Assembly (NCBI RefSeq): GCF_014643375.1
Contig: NZ_BMJJ01000004.1
Coordinates: 258,167-322,166 of the forward strand
Reading direction: 5' to 3'
DNA: 64,000 nucleotides
Source: Aureimonas glaciei
GTDB lineage: Bacteria; Pseudomonadota; Alphaproteobacteria; Rhizobiales; Rhizobiaceae
Shown in pieces: positions 26,410 through 39,884 of the stretch. The translations under genes and the position numbers were made by a program. The number at the start of each line of letters is the position of its first letter. The stretch's first letter is position 1. Below the pieces are notes generated by a model. That model was not told the origin of the DNA. It saw only the letters and a list, made by a program, of their open reading frames with translations, and searched no databases.

Positions 26410-28944
26410 ATGAACGGCGCCGCAACTGGCGCGACAGACAAGCCGCTCGTCGATCGCAGCACCAGCGCGGGCGCCGTCCGACGGCTGCTGCTGCTCGGCG
26501 GCGCGCTGCTGTTCTTTGCCGCGGGGCTGGCGCTGGTCGGCCATAGCTATGGCGCTTTGGCGCTTCTGGCGATCTTCGCGGTCCTGGCGATGGTCGGCAT
26601 CGCCACGATCTTCGCGGTGGCCCTCGGGCTGATCGCCGTGGCTGGCAAGAGCGGCGACGGCAGCATCGCCAAGGATTTTCTCGATACGCTCGACGTCGGC
26701 ACGCTGATCGTCGACGGCAAGGGCCGCATCGTCTACGCCAACCGTGCCTATGGCCGGACGACGGGCGCGGGATCGGCCACCGACGTCAAGACGCTGGAGC
26801 GCCTCCTTTCGCGCGAGCGCGACGCCTCGGAGGCGATCTACCGCCTCGCCAATCTCGCCCGCGAGAATGCCAGCGGACAGGAGGAGTTTCGCCTGTCGCG
26901 CAGCCTTTCCGGCGACGGCGAGGCCGGGCCGCGCTGGTATCGCACCTCCGTCCGGCCGATGGGCGGGCCTGCGGGCGCCGTCCAGGCCTGGCAGATCGCC
27001 GACATCACCGCCGAACGCGACGAGCAGGAGAATTTCTTCCAGGACCTGCAGCATGCGATCGACTATCTCGATCATGCCCCGGCCGGGTTCTTCGCCTCCG
27101 ACCGCACCGGCCGCATCGCCTATATCAACGCCACGCTCGCCGACTGGCTCGGCGTCGACCTCGTCTCGTTCCGCCCCTATTCCCGCTCGATCGAGGATTT
27201 CGTGGCGCAGGAAGGCCTGGCCCTGCTCGACGTCGGGGCCGAGGAGGAGGATCCGAACGCCATCAGCGCCATCGATCTCGATCTGCTCGGCGCCAGCGGC
27301 AAGCGCCTGCCGGCCCGGCTGCTGCGCCGCGGCGGGCGCGGCCCGGACGGGGCGTTGGGACTGACGCGCACGATCGTCCTCAACCGCAGCCTCGACGGCG
27401 ACGGCGCGAATGCGCTGGAGGCGGCGGAAGTCCGCTTCACCCGCTTCTTCAACTCCTCGCCCATGGCCATCGCCGCGCTCAGCGAAAGCGGCGAGGTGGT
27501 GCGCGCCAACCCCGCCTTCGCCAAGATGTTCGGGCAGACGGTGGCGACGGGATCGGGCCGGATCGGCGACGGCCTCAGGGCGGAAAGCTGGGAGGCCCTG
27601 CGCCAGTCGCTGACGCTGGCTGCCCGCCACCAGGCGGGCATCCCGTCGGTCGACGCGGAACTGGCCGGCGACAACCCCCGCTCGGTCCGGCTCTATGTGA
27701 GTGCCGTCTCCGACGTCAACGACGGCTCCGGCGAGGCGGTCATCCTCTACGGCGTCGACATCACCGACCAGCGGGCGCTGGAAGACCAGTTCGCCAAGAG
27801 CCAGAAGATGCAGGCCATCGGCAATCTGGCTGGCGGCATCGCGCACGACTTCAACAACGTCCTGACCATCATCACCGCCTCGGTCGACTTCCTGCTGCTC
27901 AACCATCGCGCCGGCGACCCGTCCTTCCAGGATCTCCTGTTGATCAAGCAGAGCGCTAACCGGGCGGCGTCGCTCGTCCGGCAGCTCTTGGCCTATTCGC
28001 GGCGCCAGACCATGCGCCCGAAGATGCTGAACCTCACCGACGTCATCGCCGACATGCATCTGCTCCTGAAGCGGATCTCGGGCGACCTGGTGAAGCTCGA
28101 GCGCCATCATGCGCGGGACCTCTGGCCCGTGATGGCCGATATCGGCCAGTTCGAGCAGGTGATCACCAACCTCGTGCAGAACGCCCGCGACGCCATGCCC
28201 GAAGGCGGCACCATCACCATCTCGACCCGCAACGTGCCGGAGGCCGAGATCAAGCGCCTCGGCTATGTCGAGATGACCGAGGGCGACTTCGCCCTTGTCG
28301 AGGTGGCCGATACCGGCGGCGGCATGCCCGACAAGGTGGCCGAGCGCATCTTCGAGCCGTTCTTCACCACCAAGGAGATCGGCAAGGGAACCGGGCTTGG
28401 CCTTTCCATGGTCTATGGAATCGTCAAGCAGTCCGGTGGCTTCATCTTCGTCGACTCGGTGGTCGGCAAGGGCACCAGCTTCCGCATCTTCCTGCCCCGG
28501 CATTTCCCGTCGGAAGCGGCGCTCGCCAAGGTGGAGGCGGGGCCGGCCGTACTGTCGGCCAAGGCCGACTTGTCGGGAACGGCCTCGATCCTTCTCGTTG
28601 AGGACGAGGACCATGTGCGCGCCGGCAATGTGCGGGCCTTGAAGATGCGCGGCTACGAGGTGCACGAGGCGGCCTCCGGCGTCGAGGCGCTGGAGGTGAT
28701 GGAGGAACTCGGCGGCCGGATCGACCTCGTCGTCTCCGACGTCGTGATGCCGGAGATGGACGGGCCGACGCTGCTGCGCGAGATGCGTAAGGCGCGGCCG
28801 GACCTGAAGTTCATCTTCGTCTCCGGCTATGCCGAGGATGCGTTTGCCAAGAACCTGCCGGAGGGCGAGAAGTTTGGCTTCCTGGCCAAACCCTTCTCGC
28901 TGCGCGATCTCGCCATCGCGGTGAAGGAAATGCTGGACCAGTAG
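26410..28944 (+). CDS. cckA: Cell-cycle hybrid histidine kinase CckA
   Basis: An 844-residue bifunctional kinase/phosphatase that feeds the ChpT-CtrA phosphorelay. Order of parts: two membrane helices (about 24-44 and 48-76), two PAS-like sensor domains (about 90-220 and 335-460), HisKA with His479 in [12 protein letters not shown], HATPase ([38 protein letters not shown]), and a C-terminal receiver with Asp777 in [14 protein letters not shown]. This domain order and the HDFNNVL block are diagnostic of CckA. It is transcribed divergently from the FliO-like gene. No ctrA or chpT is in this window. Confidence 0.95.
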   Translation: MNGAATGATDKPLVDRSTSAGAVRRLLLLGGALLFFAAGLALVGHSYGALALLAIFAVLAMVGIATIFAVALGLIAVAGKSGDGSIAKDFLDTLDVGTLIVDGKGRIVYANRAYGRTTGAGSATDVKTLERLLSRERDASEAIYRLANLARENASGQEEFRLSRSLSGDGEAGPRWYRTSVRPMGGPAGAVQAWQIADITAERDEQENFFQDLQHAIDYLDHAPAGFFASDRTGRIAYINATLADWLGVDLVSFRPYSRSIEDFVAQEGLALLDVGAEEEDPNAISAIDLDLLGASGKRLPARLLRRGGRGPDGALGLTRTIVLNRSLDGDGANALEAAEVRFTRFFNSSPMAIAALSESGEVVRANPAFAKMFGQTVATGSGRIGDGLRAESWEALRQSLTLAARHQAGIPSVDAELAGDNPRSVRLYVSAVSDVNDGSGEAVILYGVDITDQRALEDQFAKSQKMQAIGNLAGGIAHDFNNVLTIITASVDFLLLNHRAGDPSFQDLLLIKQSANRAASLVRQLLAYSRRQTMRPKMLNLTDVIADMHLLLKRISGDLVKLERHHARDLWPVMADIGQFEQVITNLVQNARDAMPEGGTITISTRNVPEAEIKRLGYVEMTEGDFALVEVADTGGGMPDKVAERIFEPFFTTKEIGKGTGLGLSMVYGIVKQSGGFIFVDSVVGKGTSFRIFLPRHFPSEAALAKVEAGPAVLSAKADLSGTASILLVEDEDHVRAGNVRALKMRGYEVHEAASGVEALEVMEELGGRIDLVVSDVVMPEMDGPTLLREMRKARPDLKFIFVSGYAEDAFAKNLPEGEKFGFLAKPFSLRDLAIAVKEMLDQ

Positions 28945-28984
28945 GGCGCCCGCCTCAGGCGCCTCGATCCCGAAGGCGCCCGCC

Positions 28985-29905
28985 TCAGTTGGGCACGGCC
29001 AGCGCCACGGCGATGCGGGCCGCCAGGCGCGCATTGGAGCCGACGAGGGCGATGTTCGTCTTCAGCGACTGCCCCTGGCTCAGCGCGAACATCCGCCCGA
29101 GCAGGAAGGGCGTCACCGCCTTGCCGGTGATGCCCGCGGCATGCGCCTCGGCGAGCGCGGTCGCGACATAGGCCTCGATGGTCGCGGTGAGGATCTCGTC
29201 CTCCGCCGTCACCGGATTGCCGATCAGCATGCCGCCCTCGATGCCGAGCGCCTGCCGCATCTTCTGGAAGGCGGCGATCGCTTCGGGCGTGTCGAGCCGG
29301 AGCGGCGCGGCTAGGCCTGACGAGCGCGACCAGAAGGCTGGAAACATGTCGCAGCCATAGCCGACGACCGGCACGCCCTTGGTCTCCAGCACTTCCAGCG
29401 TCTTCGGCAGGTCGAGGATCGCCTTGGCACCGGCGGAGACGACGATGACCGCCGTGCGCGCCAGTTCCTCCAGATCGGCGGAGACGTCGAAGCTCTCCGA
29501 AGCGCCCTGGTGGACGCCGCCGATGCCGCCGGTGGCGAAGACGGCAATGCCGGCGCGCTCGGCGGCGATCATCGTCGCCGCGACGGTGGTCGAGCCCGTC
29601 CGCCCCGTGGCGAGGGCGAAGGCGAGATCGGCGCGGGAAAGCTTCATCGCGTCCCCGGCGCGCGCCAGCGTGTCGAGTTCGCCGGCCTCCAGGCCGATGT
29701 GCAGCACTCCGTCCAGCACGGCGATGGTGGCCGGCTCTGCCCCCTCGGCCCGCACGATCGCCTCGACGCCCTGCGCCGTCTCGCCGTTCTGCGGGAAAGG
29801 CATGCCGTGGGTGATGATCGTCGATTCCAGCGCGACCACCGGGCGACCGGCGGCCAGCGCGGCGCCGACGGCGTCGGAGAAGCGGAAGAGGGCGGATTTC
29901 GACAT
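28985..29905 (-). CDS. psuG: Pseudouridine-5'-phosphate glycosidase
   Basis: Cleaves pseudouridine 5'-phosphate to uracil and ribose 5-phosphate, the second step in pseudouridine breakdown. 306 residues of the PsuG/IndA family with ALESTIITHGMPFPQN, the catalytic lysine region in AMKLSRADL, GRTGSTTVAATM, FATGGIGGVHQG, VVSAGAKAILDLPKTLE and GYGCDMFPAF. The ATG at 29905 is preferred to the TTG one codon upstream. It lies 12 bp downstream of psuK, so the two form a transcription unit. No pseudouridine transporter is adjacent. Confidence 0.95.
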   Translation of the reverse strand: MSKSALFRFSDAVGAALAAGRPVVALESTIITHGMPFPQNGETAQGVEAIVRAEGAEPATIAVLDGVLHIGLEAGELDTLARAGDAMKLSRADLAFALATGRTGSTTVAATMIAAERAGIAVFATGGIGGVHQGASESFDVSADLEELARTAVIVVSAGAKAILDLPKTLEVLETKGVPVVGYGCDMFPAFWSRSSGLAAPLRLDTPEAIAAFQKMRQALGIEGGMLIGNPVTAEDEILTATIEAYVATALAEAHAAGITGKAVTPFLLGRMFALSQGQSLKTNIALVGSNARLAARIAVALAVPN

Positions 29906-29917
29906 CAACTGAATCCT

Positions 29918-30871
29918 TCAGGCGAGGGGGCTGGGCCGGGGCGCCGTCATGGCCGCGGCGATGGCGTGAATGGCGGCGACGCAATCCCTGGAGCCGTCGC
30001 TGTCGCTGGCGATGCGCCGGCTGGCTGCCGCCATGCCGAGCCTGACAGCCTCGACCAGCGGCCAGCCGTCGACGAAAGCGAGGGTGACGACCGCCGCCAG
30101 GGTGTCGCCCGCGCCGGTGACGTCCTGCAGCCGGGCGACCGGCGGCGGGGCCTGCAGTGTCACCGCGCCGTGGTCGAGGATGGCGACATCGGACGCACCG
30201 TCGGTGATGATGACGCGGCCGGCGCCCTTCTCGGCGAGGAGTTCGGCCAGGAGTGCGATGCCGGTGGACGTCGAGGCTTCGACGAGGCTGGCTGCCTCGG
30301 CCCGCGAGAGGAACAGAAGGGTCAGACCGGCGAGATGCTCGCCGAGCCGAACCGCCTTGGCCGGCGACACGCCGATCGCGGCGACCGGCCTGCCGGCGAA
30401 GGCGCCGAGGAGATGGTCGATCGCGGCGATCGGGAGATTGGCGTCGAGGATCAGCGCCTCGGCTCCGTCCATGAGAGCGCGCACGTGCCGTCGCGTGAAG
30501 CTGCGGCCGGACAGGAGGTCGTAGATCTTCATGTCGGCGATGCCGGCGACGAGATCGCCGCGGTCGTCGAGAATCGCGGTGTAGGTCGCGGTGCGGCGGT
30601 CGAGCCAGATCAGGCTGTGGTCAGTCATGCCGGCGGCCGCCACCGCCGCCTCGACGAGGCCGGCTTCGAGGTCGCCGCCGCGGGCCGACATCATCGACAC
30701 CTCGGCCGAGAACATCCGCAAAGCGAGGCCCGCATTGAAGACGGCGCCCCCGACCGATTCGACCATGCTGCCGGGATTGGACGCCCGCGGCCGGAAAGTG
30801 CCGGCAGGGCGGGCGCGGCGATCGACATGGGCGGCGCCCGCGAGGAAGAATCTGTGCGGGCGAAGGGGCAT
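29918..30871 (-). CDS. psuK: PfkB-family sugar kinase, likely pseudouridine kinase
   Basis: A 317-residue ribokinase-fold enzyme. The N-terminal glycine motif is VGGAVFNAGLALRMF, and the PfkB signature with catalytic Asp is DVTGAGDTLAAVV near residue 255. Its position immediately before psuG supports pseudouridine as substrate, giving the 5'-phosphate used by PsuG. From sequence alone another nucleoside or sugar is possible. The first 35 residues are Arg-rich and less regular than in other family members. The start at 30871 has AAAGGA upstream. Confidence 0.85.
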   Translation of the reverse strand: MPLRPHRFFLAGAAHVDRRARPAGTFRPRASNPGSMVESVGGAVFNAGLALRMFSAEVSMMSARGGDLEAGLVEAAVAAAGMTDHSLIWLDRRTATYTAILDDRGDLVAGIADMKIYDLLSGRSFTRRHVRALMDGAEALILDANLPIAAIDHLLGAFAGRPVAAIGVSPAKAVRLGEHLAGLTLLFLSRAEAASLVEASTSTGIALLAELLAEKGAGRVIITDGASDVAILDHGAVTLQAPPPVARLQDVTGAGDTLAAVVTLAFVDGWPLVEAVRLGMAAASRRIASDSDGSRDCVAAIHAIAAAMTAPRPSPLA

Positions 30872-30960
30872 GTCGATCCTTTTAGGAAAATCTTAACGAA
30901 TGCCGGGCGACCGCCGGGACCGACTCATCAACGAAATTGAAGAACAAAGCGAGATCGGAC

Positions 30961-30989
30961 TTGCCAATCCAGAACAAAACATGTACGAA
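30961..30989 (+). promoter_or_regulatory. Candidate recA promoter with imperfect LexA operator
   Basis: GAAC-N7-GTAC at 30972-30986 matches the alphaproteobacterial SOS box (GAAC-N7-GAAC) with one mismatch. A second weaker match, GAAC-N7-GATC, lies at 30942-30956. A TTGCCA at 30961-30966 followed by 17 bases and TACGAA would place the operator inside the promoter spacer. The -10 is poor, so the promoter call is tentative. Confidence 0.4.
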
Positions 30990-31048
30990 GACTGCAGTGA
31001 CGGCGCGATTGCGCCGCTGTACCCCGCGTGGAATAAGGTGGCTCTCCC

Positions 31049-32125
<1,077 letters not shown>

Positions 32126-32462
32126 TCGGTTGCGCCGCCTCCTCTCGAAGGAGGGGCGGCGGCGACGCAGGTGACCGTGAGGCCGGCGTCGACAGCAGAG
32201 GGTTGGGGAAGGGCGGGGCGCCAAGCGTTCCGCCCTTCGTCGTTTTCTGTTCCGGCGCGAAGCGCCGATGGACAGATATTGGAGCCGACGCTACAAAGCG
32301 CGGGCGCATGGCCTTTCGCCGGCGTCTCATCCCGGAGCTTCGCTTCGCGGCGCGGGTTCCGCGGCCGCGGGGGCCGATTGCTCCGCTCGTTCATCGCATC
32401 GCAACGGCGCGCGGGACCGTCCCGCGAAAGCCGTCGGTGCGCCTGGCATCTGAAGGTCTTGC
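32126..32462. other. Intergenic region recA-alaS
   Basis: 337 bp. Directly after recA a GC-rich hairpin at about 32133-32163 (GCCGCCTCCT pairing with AGGAGG..CGGC, two-base bulge) has no T-run; it may end or protect the recA mRNA. The rest must hold the alaS promoter, but I cannot point to convincing boxes. No credible open frame. Confidence 0.4.
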
Positions 32463-35129
<2,667 letters not shown>

Positions 35130-35163
35130 GGATCAGGAGGGGAGAGCCTTTTCCGTTTAGGCG

Positions 35164-35640
35164 GCCGGTCGCGCCGAACGCCCAAACCCTCATGCTGAGC
35201 CTCTCGAAGCACGAGGGTCGGCACCCCGCTGAAGCGCTGTGCCGCAGTCCTCGTCCTTCGACAGGCTCAGGATGAGGACTGGAGCCGGTCGCGCTGACCT
35301 CCTCACCCTCATGGTGAGCCTGTCGAACCACGAGGGTCGGCACTCCGCTGAAGTGCGGTGCCGCAGTCCTCGTCCTTCGACAGGCTCAGGATGAGGAGTG
35401 GAGCCGGTTGCGCTGACCTCCTCACCCTCATGGTGAGCCTGTCGAACCATGAGGGTCGGCACTCCGCTGAAGTGCGGTGCCGCAGTCTTCGTCCTTCGAC
35501 AAGCTCTGGATGAGGGCGGGAGCCGGTTGCGCTGAGCGCCCAAACCCTCATGCTGAGCTTGTCGAAGCACGAGGGTCGGCACCACGCTGAAGCGCCCTGC
35601 GCAGTCCTCCTCCTTCGACGGGCTCAGGATGAGGACTGAA
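35164..35640. repeat. Tandem array of four 119-120-bp palindromic units
   Basis: Four head-to-tail units begin at about 35164, 35284, 35403 and 35522. Each has a left arm around CCTCATGNTGAGC..GTCGAA..ACGAGG, a centre CGGCAC..GTGCCG that is itself palindromic, and a right arm around CCTTCGACAGGCTCAGGATGAGG. The right arm is nearly the reverse complement of the left, so each unit could fold into one hairpin of roughly 100 bases. Units are 85-95 percent alike by eye. Similar GTCGAAG/CTTCGAC-bearing intergenic palindromes occur in many alphaproteobacteria. No gene lies inside. Confidence 0.85.
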
Positions 35641-35705
35641 AACGGTTTGCGCCACGCTGCCGGTGCTGCCGAATCCCGTTGGCTTCTTTTGAACAGCTTA
35701 CGACG

Positions 35706-35733
35706 AAAAAGCCCGGCATCGCTGCCGGGCTTT
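35706..35733 (-). terminator. Terminator of the PRC-barrel-like gene (possibly bidirectional)
   Basis: A perfect stem AAAGCCCGGCA/TGCCGGGCTTT with a four-base loop. Read on the minus strand it ends in five T, placing it 50 bases after the stop of the gene at 35784. Read on the plus strand it could also end transcripts coming through the palindrome array. Confidence 0.85.
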
Positions 35734-35783
35734 GATCGTTCGACAAAGAGGCGATCAGGGCGCTCGCGCCCTAGACGCCTGGA

Positions 35784-36149
35784 TCAGTCATCGTAGACCG
35801 TCAGCTGCGTGATCGCGGCGGCGTCGAGCGCGAGCACGACGCGCTGGCCGTCCATGGTCAGGCTCTCCAGCGGCACGACGCGGTCGTCGTCGCCCTGGAC
35901 GAGGTCGTCCTCGAAGTCGACGCTGACCGAGGTCGGGGCCTGCGCAGTGGTGCCGAGCACCTCCTCGATGTCGCCGATCTTCGTGCCGGCGGCGTCGTAG
36001 ACGTCCATGTCGTCCAGCGCGTCCGCGGTGACGTTCAGCGCCGGGATCATGACGGCGTCGTCGATCTCGACGTAAGCGGCCTGGGCGAAGGCGGCGGTGG
36101 TGGACAGAAGTCCGGCGAGCAGGAAGGCGGCTGGCTTGGCGAAAGTCAT
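35784..36149 (-). CDS. Small exported PRC-barrel-like protein
   Basis: A 121-residue protein with a signal peptide at 1-23 (AGLLSTTAAFAQA). The mature part resembles a PRC-barrel fold used by many alphaproteobacterial envelope proteins: LNVTADALDDMDVYDAAGTKIGDIEEVLG, then strands SVSVDFEDDLV, RVVPLESLTMDG and the aspartate-rich end. It is acidic throughout. The ATG at 36149 has GGAGAA 9 nt upstream. Function unknown. It sits between two strong terminators and is therefore monocistronic. Confidence 0.7.
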   Translation of the reverse strand: MTFAKPAAFLLAGLLSTTAAFAQAAYVEIDDAVMIPALNVTADALDDMDVYDAAGTKIGDIEEVLGTTAQAPTSVSVDFEDDLVQGDDDRVVPLESLTMDGQRVVLALDAAAITQLTVYDD

Positions 36150-36261
36150 TCTCGGCTGTTCTCCATTAACGGTGTGGAAGCCCAATGCGGCAGCGGCCGG
36201 GAGGTTTCATGCCGTGGCCGTCATTCACGCGCGCCGGCCCCTTCTCTGGCTCCAGCCGACG

Positions 36262-36301
36262 AAAAAAAAGGGGCGCCCGGTCCGTGACCGAGCGCCCCTT
36301 C
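36262..36301 (-). terminator. Intrinsic terminator of icd
   Basis: On the minus strand AAGGGGCGC pairs with GCGCCCCTT (9 bp plus further inner pairs) and is followed by eight T. It lies 36 bases after the icd stop. Confidence 0.92.
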
Positions 36302-36336
36302 TAATTTCGTGCGGCGCGCGGCGCCGAGAATGGACC

Positions 36337-37551
36337 TTAAGCGGCCATCGCCTTCTTCAGGTTCTCGTCGATCTTGTCGAGGAAGCCGGTGGTCGAGAGC
36401 CAGGGCTGGTCGGGACCGATGAGGAGGGCGAGGTCCTTGGTCATGTGGCCGGCCTCGACGGTGTCGACGCAGACCTTCTCCAGCGTGTCGGCAAAGCGGG
36501 CAAGCTCGGCGTTGTCGTCGAGCTTGGCGCGGTGGGCGAGGCCCCGCGTCCAGGCGAAGATCGAGGCGATCGAGTTGGTCGAGGTCTCCTCGCCGCGCTG
36601 GTGCTGGCGGTAGTGGCGGGTGACGGTGCCGTGCGCGGCTTCCGCCTCGCAGGTCTTGCCGTCCGGGGTCATCAAGACGGAGGTCATCAGGCCGAGCGAG
36701 CCAAAACCCTGCGCCACCGTGTCGGACTGGACGTCGCCGTCGTAGTTCTTGCAGGCCCAGACATAGCCGCCCGACCACTTCATCGCCGAGGCGACCATGT
36801 CGTCGATCAGGCGGTGCTCGTAGGTGATCTTCGCTTCCTTGAACCGGGCGGCGAATTCGGCCTGGTAGACCTCCTCGAAGATATCCTTGAAGCGGCCGTC
36901 ATAGGCTTTCAGGATGGTGTTCTTGGTCGAGAGGTAGACGGGATAGCCGCGCAGGAGGCCGTAGTTCAGCGAGGCACGGGCGAAGTCGCGGATCGATTCG
37001 TCCTGGTTGTACATCGCCATGGCCACGCCGGCGGCGGGCGCGTCGTAGACTTCGTGCTCGATCACCGCGCCGTCCTCGCCGACGAACTTGATCGACAGCT
37101 TGCCCTTGCCGGGGAAGCGGAAATCGGTGGCCTTGTACTGGTCGCCGAAGGCATGGCGGCCGACGATGATGGGCTTCGTCCAGCCGGGGACGAGGCGCGG
37201 CACGTTCTTGGCGATGATCGGTTCGCGGAAGATGACGCCGCCGAGGATGTTGCGGATGGTGCCGTTCGGCGACTTCCACATCTTCTTCAGCGAGAATTCC
37301 TTCACCCGGTCCTCGTCCGGGGTGATGGTCGCGCACTTCACGCCGACGCCGTGCTTCTGGATCGCGTGGGCAGCATCGATGGTGACCTGGTCCGAGGTCT
37401 CGTCGCGGTGCTCGACGCTGAGGTCGTAATAGTCGAGCTCGATGTCGAGATAAGGATGGATCAGCTTGTCCTTGATGAACTGCCAGATGATCCGTGTCAT
37501 CTCGTCGCCGTCGAGCTCCACGACCGGATTTGCGACCTTGATCTTCGCCAT
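36337..37551 (-). CDS. icd: NADP-dependent isocitrate dehydrogenase
   Basis: Oxidative decarboxylation of isocitrate to 2-oxoglutarate in the TCA cycle. 404 residues of the eukaryote-like (subfamily II) NADP-IDH. It has [14 protein letters not shown] at the N-terminus, the isocitrate site [43 protein letters not shown] (metal-binding aspartates) and [12 protein letters not shown] for NADP. This dimeric type is usual in Hyphomicrobiales. The ATG at 37551 follows GAGGAAG. It stands alone between its terminator and a 492-bp upstream region. Confidence 0.97.
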   Translation of the reverse strand: MAKIKVANPVVELDGDEMTRIIWQFIKDKLIHPYLDIELDYYDLSVEHRDETSDQVTIDAAHAIQKHGVGVKCATITPDEDRVKEFSLKKMWKSPNGTIRNILGGVIFREPIIAKNVPRLVPGWTKPIIVGRHAFGDQYKATDFRFPGKGKLSIKFVGEDGAVIEHEVYDAPAAGVAMAMYNQDESIRDFARASLNYGLLRGYPVYLSTKNTILKAYDGRFKDIFEEVYQAEFAARFKEAKITYEHRLIDDMVASAMKWSGGYVWACKNYDGDVQSDTVAQGFGSLGLMTSVLMTPDGKTCEAEAAHGTVTRHYRQHQRGEETSTNSIASIFAWTRGLAHRAKLDDNAELARFADTLEKVCVDTVEAGHMTKDLALLIGPDQPWLSTTGFLDKIDENLKKAMAA

Positions 37552-38043
37552 CGATATCTTCCTCGGGGTTGTCTGCGGCTTCCTGACGGGCCGCCATGAA
37601 TGAGCGGGCGGCAGCCCTGGCGTGCTGGCTGCGGCTATATCATCGCCGTTCGCAGACGCAAAGCAGAGCGCGCCGAAGTTCGCCGGCGGCCGCAGGGCAG
37701 GGCGACCGGTGCGACGCCCTAGCCCCATGAGGCCGGCGCGGCGAGAAAACCCATACGAGGGCAAAAGACGAGGGTAGGCTTCGGCTTGCCATCCCCTGCT
37801 TGCCATACCGATTCAAAAGCTTGCGATATCGATTCCGTTTGCCCCGGTAAGGCTCTGTTATCCATGGCACAGCATACTCGCCGCCGCGGTGGTGCCGGGG
37901 GCGGGACGCTGCAGGCGGTGAATCGACAGGTTTCGATATCGATTCCGCGACGGGCGGAAAGCTGTTGATCCGCCGGGACCCCGTCACCTCTTGGCCGGAG
38001 GGCGCGGTCGCTGTATCAGCGGCAGGAATTCAAGGAGAACCGC
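37552..38043. other. Divergent intergenic region icd / trmJ with repeated 14-mer
   Basis: 492 bp. The 14-base sequence CGATATCGATTCCG occurs at 37824-37837 and again at 37934-37947, 110 bp apart in the same orientation; its core CGATATCG is a palindrome. A related ATACCGATTC lies at 37805. These could be binding sites for an unknown regulator of icd or the trmJ operon. AAGGAG at 38032-38037 is the trmJ ribosome site. No credible gene. Confidence 0.45.
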
Positions 38044-38838
38044 GTGGCAGGAACAAATCGCAGGGAGCGGCTGATTGCCGACGGGCTGACAAAACCCGCG
38101 TCGCCGGCGATCGTGCTGGTCGAACCGCAGCTCGGCGAGAACATCGGCATGGTGGCGCGCGCGATGGCCAATTTCGGCCTCGGGGACCTCCGCCTCGTCG
38201 CGCCGCGCGACGGCTGGCCGAACGAGCGCGCCAGCGCCGCCGCCTCCGGGGCGGTGCATGTGATCGAGGCGGCGCGCGTCTTCGAGACGGTGGAGGAGGC
38301 CGTCGCCGACCTCACTTATCTCTTCGCCACCACCGCTAGGCCGCGCGACAGCCTGAAACCGGTGCGCGGACCCGATTCCGCCGGTGCCGAGCTCAGGGCG
38401 CGCATTTCCGCCGGCCAACGCGCCGGCCTGCTGTTCGGGCGGGAGCGCTTCGGCCTGAACAATGAGGAGGTCGGAATGGCCGACGAGATCGTGACCTTCC
38501 CGGTCGATCCGGCCTTCGCCTCGCTCAACATCGCCCAGGCCGTTCTTCTCATGAGCTATGAGTGGATGCGCTCCGGCCAGCAGGAAGCCGCAGGTCCCCG
38601 CTTCGCCGCGCCCGAGGTGCCGCCGGCGGAGAAGGAGGACCTCTTCCGCTTCCTCGGCCATCTCGAGGCGACGCTGGACAAGGCGAACTATTTCCACCCG
38701 GAAGAGAAACGGGCGGCGATGTCGCAGAAGGTGCGCACGATCCTGACGCGCGCGAATTTCTCGGAGCAGGAGGTGCGCACGCTGCGCGGCATGCTGCGCC
38801 ATATCGAGCGTCGCATGGGCCGGAGCCCGCGCGGATGA
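38044..38838 (+). CDS. trmJ: tRNA (cytidine/uridine-2'-O) methyltransferase TrmJ
   Basis: A 264-residue SPOUT-class RNA methyltransferase that 2'-O-methylates tRNA position 32. The trefoil-knot motifs are visible: [19 protein letters not shown] (motif 1), [14 protein letters not shown] (motif 2) and [16 protein letters not shown] (motif 3). The C-terminal helical extension ([17 protein letters not shown]) is the TrmJ-type dimer extension. It starts with GTG at 38044, six bases after AAGGAG. Its stop overlaps the murI ATG by four bases, so murI is translated with it. Confidence 0.9.
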   Translation: MAGTNRRERLIADGLTKPASPAIVLVEPQLGENIGMVARAMANFGLGDLRLVAPRDGWPNERASAAASGAVHVIEAARVFETVEEAVADLTYLFATTARPRDSLKPVRGPDSAGAELRARISAGQRAGLLFGRERFGLNNEEVGMADEIVTFPVDPAFASLNIAQAVLLMSYEWMRSGQQEAAGPRFAAPEVPPAEKEDLFRFLGHLEATLDKANYFHPEEKRAAMSQKVRTILTRANFSEQEVRTLRGMLRHIERRMGRSPRG

Positions 38839-39674
38839 GCGAGGCGGGCCTGTCGGCCCTTCCGCTCCAGACGGTGGCGGCCGATGCCGCGGGCTCGGCG
38901 CTGCGCCCGATCCTCGTCTTCGACAGCGGCATCGGCGGCCTCACCGTGCTGCGCGAACTGCGCACCATCATGCCCGACCGTTCCTTCGTCTATGTCGCTG
39001 ACGATGCCGGCTTTCCCTATGGCGACTGGGAGGAGGCCGCGCTGATCCGGCACATTTCCGACCTGTTCGCTCGGCTGATCGAGGATCTCGATCCGTCGAT
39101 GGCGGTGATCGCCTGCAACACCGCGTCGACGCTGGTCATGGCCGAGCTGCGGCGCCGCTTCGCCATTCCCTTCGTCGGCACCGTCCCGGCGATCAAGCCG
39201 GCGGCCGAACGCACGCGATCGGGCCTCGTCAGCGTGCTCGCGACCCCCGGCACCGTGAAGCGCGACTACACGCGCGGCCTGATCGCCGACTTCGCCCAGA
39301 AGTGCACGGTGAACCTCGTCGGCTCGCGCCATCTCGCCGCCATGGCCGAGACGCATCTGCGCGGCGGCAAGGTCGATACGGCGGCGGTGGCGGACGAGAT
39401 CGCCGCCTGCTTCGTCGAGGAGGGGGGGCGCAAGACCGACATCGTCGTGCTCGCCTGCACGCATTATCCGTTTCTGGCCAACGTCTTCCGCAAGCTCGCG
39501 CCCTGGCCTGTGGACTGGCTCGACCCGGCCGAGGCGATTGCCCGGCAGGCGCTGACGCTTCTGCCGCAGGCTGCGGCGCGCCTGCCCGACGGTTTCGACC
39601 GCGCCGTCTTCACCGCCGGGCCCGTGGACCGTGCGACGGCCCGGTTGATCCACGGGTTCGGCCTGGCCGGCTGA
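38835..39674 (+). CDS. murI: Glutamate racemase
   Basis: Provides D-glutamate for peptidoglycan. 279 residues. The two catalytic cysteines are in VIACNTAST and [10 protein letters not shown]. The family opening [15 protein letters not shown] and the substrate loop [10 protein letters not shown] are present. The start ATG overlaps the trmJ stop (ATGA). A further 15-20 residues precede the catalytic domain. Cytoplasmic. Confidence 0.96.
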   Translation: MSEAGLSALPLQTVAADAAGSALRPILVFDSGIGGLTVLRELRTIMPDRSFVYVADDAGFPYGDWEEAALIRHISDLFARLIEDLDPSMAVIACNTASTLVMAELRRRFAIPFVGTVPAIKPAAERTRSGLVSVLATPGTVKRDYTRGLIADFAQKCTVNLVGSRHLAAMAETHLRGGKVDTAAVADEIAACFVEEGGRKTDIVVLACTHYPFLANVFRKLAPWPVDWLDPAEAIARQALTLLPQAAARLPDGFDRAVFTAGPVDRATARLIHGFGLAG

Positions 39675-39884
39675 GGCCGGGAGCGCCGCCGCCGGCACGC
39701 GTGCCGCCGATCTCCGGCGGTGCCGACCAAGCGGGCAAAACCGCTCACTGAATATTTCTTCGCCCAGCTGTTCCCGTAACGGCAGTTCGGCTAATTCTGT
39801 CGCGCCGCAGCGCCGTCTTCGAGCCGATCCGGGCCGGTCTGGACCGCGCCGGGCGGACGCGCGCGGGTCAGGAGGGGCAATGCA

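Noticed and set aside
25801-29034. A 1,077-codon minus-strand frame across cckA
   Set aside because: It lies antisense to cckA, whose catalytic motifs are complete. The translated product is His/Asp/Arg-rich, typical of shadow frames.
30882-30897. CtrA-like site TTAG-N7-TTAAC between psuK and recA
   Set aside because: One mismatch in a key position, and it overlaps the psuK ribosome site; there is no reason to expect CtrA control of psuK.
35190-35585. Open frames inside the palindrome array that encode repeats such as LILSLSKDE
   Set aside because: They arise from the 119-bp repeat itself, have no ribosome sites and differ between copies; such translated repeats are a frequent annotation artefact in alphaproteobacteria.
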